The notes under the pieces are model-generated. The model was not told the DNA's origin. It did no database searches and saw only the letters and a list, made by a program, of their open reading frames with translations. Below, in pieces: positions 60,531 through 64,000 of a DNA stretch of 64,000 bases; position 1 is the stretch's first letter, and each line of letters begins with the position of its first letter. The DNA comes from JBEVOS01 sp964563395 (GTDB lineage Bacteria > Pseudomonadota > Alphaproteobacteria > Caulobacterales > Aquidulcibacteraceae), in assembly GCA_964563395.1 (NCBI GenBank), contig CAZLWK010000017.1, positions 1 to 64,000 on the forward strand, in the 5' to 3' direction. Made by a program: the position numbers and the translations under genes.

Positions 60531-61847
60531 GTGGCGGCTGGGGCCATGCCCTATGTCGAGGCCCTGATCGCACCGCTGGTGCGGACCTTCGCCCCCCGCC
60601 GGATTGTGGAGGTGCGCGCCGGCCCGGAGGATGAGGTGACGGAGGCGCTTCGTGGCCTCGCCGCGCGGGAGAGCGCCGGCTTCGTTTCCGACGAACCGGG
60701 CGCTGAAGGCGACCTCATCATCCTACGCGTCACGCCAAATTGGCGCGCGGTGAGAGACGCGCTGGAGGCGGTGCGCGCGCGGGCGAATGAAGCTGGCGCG
60801 TCGTTTCCGCTTGTCGTCGCTTGGAACGCCGGCTGGCCCTATGGCCGGCGAGACCGCTATCCCGATGGCGATCCGGGCCCGCCCACGCCGCGTTGGCTCG
60901 TGCATGGCGGGCTGCGCCCAGGCCAGCGCGCGCCGACGCTTGGGCGCGGCCTTTATGCCGGCTTCACCCATGCGGGCGAAGAGTACGGGATCAAGAACGG
61001 CGTGCGCACCGCGATCGAGGATTTCATCTCCGATGCGCGCGAAGGCCATGGGCATATCGTGGCGCCGTGGCGCGGGGGCGCGGCGCTGGTCTATCAGCCG
61101 CGCCATCACGACATCGAAAAGGTTCGCGCGGCGTTCGCCGCCTTGAACGACCACGAGGCTTTCCAGCATTGGGACGAGGCCGCCGACGCGGCCTATTTTC
61201 ACGCCTTGGCAGACGCCGAGGACGCCGCGCGCACCTATCCCCCGGCGCCCGAGCGGCCGGCGCCAAAGCGCGCCCGGGTGTTGCGAGAATTATTCGCCGA
61301 TCGCGGCGCGGAAGCCTGGCGCGCGCTGAAACCAGCGCTGCTGCTTGCGCCGGAAACCAATCGGCTGAAACGCCCGCGCCTTGTCCGCGCGGCGGCGGCG
61401 GTGGCGGCGAGCCCGATCTTCGACGCCGAATGGTACAAGCGCCGCTACCGCGATGTCGCGCGCGGCAAGTTGAGTCCGGCGCGCCATTACGTGGCCTATG
61501 GGGCTGACGAAGGGCGCGATCCGGGCCCCTTTTTCTCAACCGCCCATTATCAGAAGCATTATCCCGAGCATGTTCGCGCGCGCGAAAATCCCCTCCTCGA
61601 TTATTTGACCTGTGGGGCGGAGCTGGGGCGCAATCCCAGCCCCGATTTCGATTCGCGCTTCTATCTGATGACCAATCGCGACGTGGCGTTCCTGAAGCTC
61701 AATCCGCTGGAGCATTACATTCTTTATGGACGCGCAGAGCACCGCGCGCCGAAGCCAAGCGGACGCATTGTCCATGCGCAGAGCGTGACCGCGGAGGGCT
61801 TCGCCGCGATGCGCGCCGATCACGCCGCCGCGAACTGCATCGAATAA
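60531..61847 (+). CDS. Methyltransferase-like protein with C-terminal glycan-associated repeats
   Basis: A 438-residue protein. The first part (to about residue 200) matches the methyltransferase at 58802 in GWPYGRRDRYPDGD, NGVRTAIEDFI and other blocks, but the SAM motif is degenerate (VEVRAGPEDEV). The C-terminal 150 residues hold three repeats of about 48 residues with FDAEWYKRRYRDVARG, HYVAYGADEGRDPGP and FDSRFYLMTNRDVAFLKLNPLEHYILYG, as seen in proteins linked to polysaccharide synthesis. The start is GTG at 60531 or ATG at 60546. It converges with the exporter gene with a 28-base overlap. Confidence 0.7.
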   Translation: MAAGAMPYVEALIAPLVRTFAPRRIVEVRAGPEDEVTEALRGLAARESAGFVSDEPGAEGDLIILRVTPNWRAVRDALEAVRARANEAGASFPLVVAWNAGWPYGRRDRYPDGDPGPPTPRWLVHGGLRPGQRAPTLGRGLYAGFTHAGEEYGIKNGVRTAIEDFISDAREGHGHIVAPWRGGAALVYQPRHHDIEKVRAAFAALNDHEAFQHWDEAADAAYFHALADAEDAARTYPPAPERPAPKRARVLRELFADRGAEAWRALKPALLLAPETNRLKRPRLVRAAAAVAASPIFDAEWYKRRYRDVARGKLSPARHYVAYGADEGRDPGPFFSTAHYQKHYPEHVRARENPLLDYLTCGAELGRNPSPDFDSRFYLMTNRDVAFLKLNPLEHYILYGRAEHRAPKPSGRIVHAQSVTAEGFAAMRADHAAANCIE

Positions 61848-63601
61848 AGGCGCGAATAAGCGCCGTTCTGCGCGATCAATTCCTGATGCGTGCCGCTTTC
61901 AATCACGCGCCCCGCCTCAACGACGCAGATGTGGTCGGCTGAGACGATGGTGGCGAGGCGGTGCGCGATGATCATGGTGGTGCGCCCCTTCATCAAGCGC
62001 GAGAGCGCAGCCTGGATCGCGGCGTCGGATTCAGCATCGAGCGCGGACGTCGGCTCATCCAAGAGGAGGATCGGCGCGTCTCGAAGGAACGCCCGCGCGA
62101 TCGCGATGCGCTGGCGCTGCCCGCCGGAGAGCTTGCCGCCCAACTCGCCGACCGGCGTATCGTAGCCGCGCGCCAACGACAGAATGAATTGATGCGCCGC
62201 CGCCGATTTGGCGGCTTCGATCATCTCGGCCTCGGTGGCGCCGGGGCGCCCGCGCATGATGTTTTCCGCGATCGTGCCCTTGAAGAGAAAGGTGTCCTGG
62301 CTGACCAGCGAAATCTGCTCATAGATCGAGGCGCCCGTGACCGCCTGCAGATCCTGACCGTCAATCTCCACCACGCCGCGCGCCGGGCGCCAGAAGCGCA
62401 ACACCATGTTGAAGATGGTGGATTTGCCGCTGCCCGATAGGCCCACCAGCGCCGTGGTCTTGCCGGCAGGCGCGGTGAGCGTCAGGCCGCGCAGGATCGG
62501 CTTCTTGGCCTCGTAAGCGAAAATGACCTTCTTGAGCGCGATCTCACCGCCCGAAATCTTCAAGGGCTGCGCGTCGGGCCGATCGACGATCTTCGGCTCC
62601 GCGTCGATCAGCGCATACATCATGCGCACGCCGACCGCCGCCGCCGCGAGCGAAATATTGAGGCGCGCCAGGCGTCGCGCGGGATCGCTCGCCATCACCA
62701 AGGCGGTGATGAAAGCGAAGAATTCGCCCGGAGTCGCGCCGGCATGGATGACCTGCCAACCGCCATAAAATATCACGCTGGCGACCGCGAGCCCGCCGAA
62801 TATATCGATGAGCGGCGCGGTGGCGGCCTGCACGCGCGCGATGCCGTTCTGCAATCGCTCGACGGCGGTGACGGCGCCGCCCATCTGCGTGCGCAGCGCG
62901 TCCTCCAAGCCGAATGAGCGCACCACGCGTATGCCCTGCGAGGTTTCCTGCACGGCGGAGATGACCTCTGCCATGGAGTGCACCTCCTTGTTGAAGAGCT
63001 TGCGCACCTGTTTCATCAAATTGGAAACCGTGAGCGCGATCACCGGCACGCCGACGAGCACGATCAGGGTCAGCACGATGTCCTGAAACACCATGACGCC
63101 GATGAGGCCGATGAGGGTGAAGAGGTCGCGCCCCACCGAGACCGTCGCCAATTCGAGCGTCTGACGCACGGCCTGCGCGTTGAGCGTGATGCGCGTCACC
63201 AGATCGCTGGACGGCATGCGATGGAAGAACGCCAGATCCTGCTTGAGGATCGCATCGAAGATGCGCTGCTGCACATCGGCGACGATGCGATTACCGACCT
63301 GGGCCATCACCAATTCCTGGCCGTAAGTGGCTAGGCCCCGCGCCGTGTAGATGACGGCGATCGCGATACAGACCGTGATCATCACCTGCATGTCGCGGTC
63401 GATGAACACGCCATTGATCACATCGCGCATGATCCAGGCGCTGGCCGCCGTCGTGCCGGCGATGATCGCCATGAACACCATGGCCAGGGCGTACCGGCGC
63501 CAGAATTTGCGCCAATATTCCCGGAAAACGCGGGCGAAGATGGGCGCGTCGTGGGAATTTGGATTGATGGCCTGAAGAACCCGGCCGACCGCTGACGCCA
63601 T
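61820..63601 (-). CDS. msbA: MsbA-like ABC transporter, ATP-binding/permease protein
   Basis: A 593-residue half-transporter with six N-terminal membrane helices (about 30-300) and one ATPase domain. Walker A is GLSGSGKST (387-395), the signature LSGGQ is at 491-495, Walker B is LLLDEP (512-517) and the switch His is in AHRLAT. It resembles lipid A/lipid-linked exporters, but with a glycan gene group beside it other lipid or polysaccharide substrates are possible. The ATG at 63601 follows a G/C-rich leader; a longer reading has a shadow-like sequence and was rejected. Confidence 0.88.
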   Translation of the reverse strand: MASAVGRVLQAINPNSHDAPIFARVFREYWRKFWRRYALAMVFMAIIAGTTAASAWIMRDVINGVFIDRDMQVMITVCIAIAVIYTARGLATYGQELVMAQVGNRIVADVQQRIFDAILKQDLAFFHRMPSSDLVTRITLNAQAVRQTLELATVSVGRDLFTLIGLIGVMVFQDIVLTLIVLVGVPVIALTVSNLMKQVRKLFNKEVHSMAEVISAVQETSQGIRVVRSFGLEDALRTQMGGAVTAVERLQNGIARVQAATAPLIDIFGGLAVASVIFYGGWQVIHAGATPGEFFAFITALVMASDPARRLARLNISLAAAAVGVRMMYALIDAEPKIVDRPDAQPLKISGGEIALKKVIFAYEAKKPILRGLTLTAPAGKTTALVGLSGSGKSTIFNMVLRFWRPARGVVEIDGQDLQAVTGASIYEQISLVSQDTFLFKGTIAENIMRGRPGATEAEMIEAAKSAAAHQFILSLARGYDTPVGELGGKLSGGQRQRIAIARAFLRDAPILLLDEPTSALDAESDAAIQAALSRLMKGRTTMIIAHRLATIVSADHICVVEAGRVIESGTHQELIAQNGAYSRLYSMQFAAA

Positions 63602-64000
63602 AATGTCCGTCCGCGCCCCGCGGTCTGCCTGCGGCGCCCCGCGCCCGCCGCCCTCATGTCGGGCGTTTGCCGGCGGGGCGCAACCCCCGGCCATGCCTTC
63701 GGATGCGGCGCCTGGAGGGCTTCCTTGCCCAGCGTTCACGTTTGTCGCCTCCCTCGGCCTGCCAGCCTTGCCATGGCGGGCCCGGGCGCCTAGGCATAGC
63801 GGGTAGCTTAACACGGCCAGAGACCGGGGGGCGATGGCATGAGGGCGGCGCCGACTGGGGATGATGCGAGCTATGGCAGCCCTGCGGCTGAGCGGGCGCC
63901 TGGAATTAAGGCCGGCGACAGGGCAGACTCGTCGCGGATTGGTCCCGGTTGAAGCAAGCGCCCGCCCCCATTCCTGATCGCGAATTGCGTCTGGCGATCG
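63602..64000. other. Intergenic or edge region without a supported gene
   Basis: No convincing gene, RNA or repeat was found. The 5' side is the leader of the exporter gene. On the plus strand a frame opens after a TAA near 63910 and could start with TTG at 63949 as the first codons of a gene that continues past the window, but there is no clear Shine-Dalgarno and only 17 codons are visible. Confidence 0.45.

Noticed and set aside
63602..63814. N-terminal extension of the MsbA-like gene to 63814
   Set aside because: The extra 71 residues are low-complexity Arg/Gly/Pro and lie outside the normal family start at 63601.
63949..64000. Possible gene start at the right edge (TTG at 63949)
   Set aside because: Only 17 codons are visible, the Shine-Dalgarno is weak and no family can be judged.

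Overview
The window is a GC-rich, gene-dense stretch of chromosome from an alphaproteobacterium, most likely a Caulobacterales/Hyphomonadaceae-type organism. The placement is inferred from the TonB-ExbB-ExbD-ExbD operon, a large TonB-dependent receptor, DUF2336 and CC_3452-type proteins, an FeS-type (6-4) photolyase next to DUF2256, and very tight packing in which most convergent pairs abut or overlap. I saw no rRNA, tRNA, CRISPR array, insertion sequence or phage gene.

Layout. 1-1327: the end of an Mrp-type cation/proton antiporter operon (minus strand). 1423-4925: DUF2336 protein, MFS exporter and crotonase. 5001-7962: secreted small protein, TonB, two ExbD and ExbB (minus strand), divergent from bolA and grxD. 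8971-17215: HtrA-like protease, DUF502, then a minus-strand run of membrane protein, CMD protein, RidA, thiolase, lipoprotein and TlpA-like protein, followed by CC_3452, ExoD and small lipoproteins. 18207-19756: an orphan 5-methylcytosine methyltransferase with its Vsr repair nuclease. 19758-24758: ATP-grasp protein, a degenerate hybrid kinase and an OmpA-like lipoprotein.

24769-35473 looks like one catabolic regulon. It holds an M55 D-aminopeptidase-like protein, a cupin, a TonB-dependent receptor, an operon of PLP lyase, CPBP protease, proline iminopeptidase and CMD protein, an NTF2-like protein, a TetR repressor, and a class III aminotransferase followed by a Tat-exported serine hydrolase. 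Its divergent or leading promoters carry a shared 13-bp near-palindrome (roughly nTAnn-CnR-nTTAC plus a T run), so I infer one TetR regulon for import and breakdown of an amino-acid or peptide-like substrate.

35554-38159: a second TetR gene faces a DUF4386-DUF2855 fusion across three GTCAC-N6-GTGAC operators. 38254-42800: NhaA, DUF2256 plus PhrB-type photolyase, and an ECF sigma factor with its DGPF partner. 43323-55255: a sulfatase/detoxification cluster with two type I sulfatases (one Sec/anchored, one Tat), two formylglycine-generating enzymes (one predicted lipoprotein, one cytosolic), two GSTs, a metallo-beta-lactamase-fold hydrolase, a tandem DsbA-like isomerase, a haloalkane-dehalogenase-like hydrolase and a TetR regulator. 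55252-63601: a sulfotransferase-like protein, a multidomain glycosyltransferase, three methyltransferase-type proteins and an MsbA-like ABC exporter, which suggests surface glycan modification and export.
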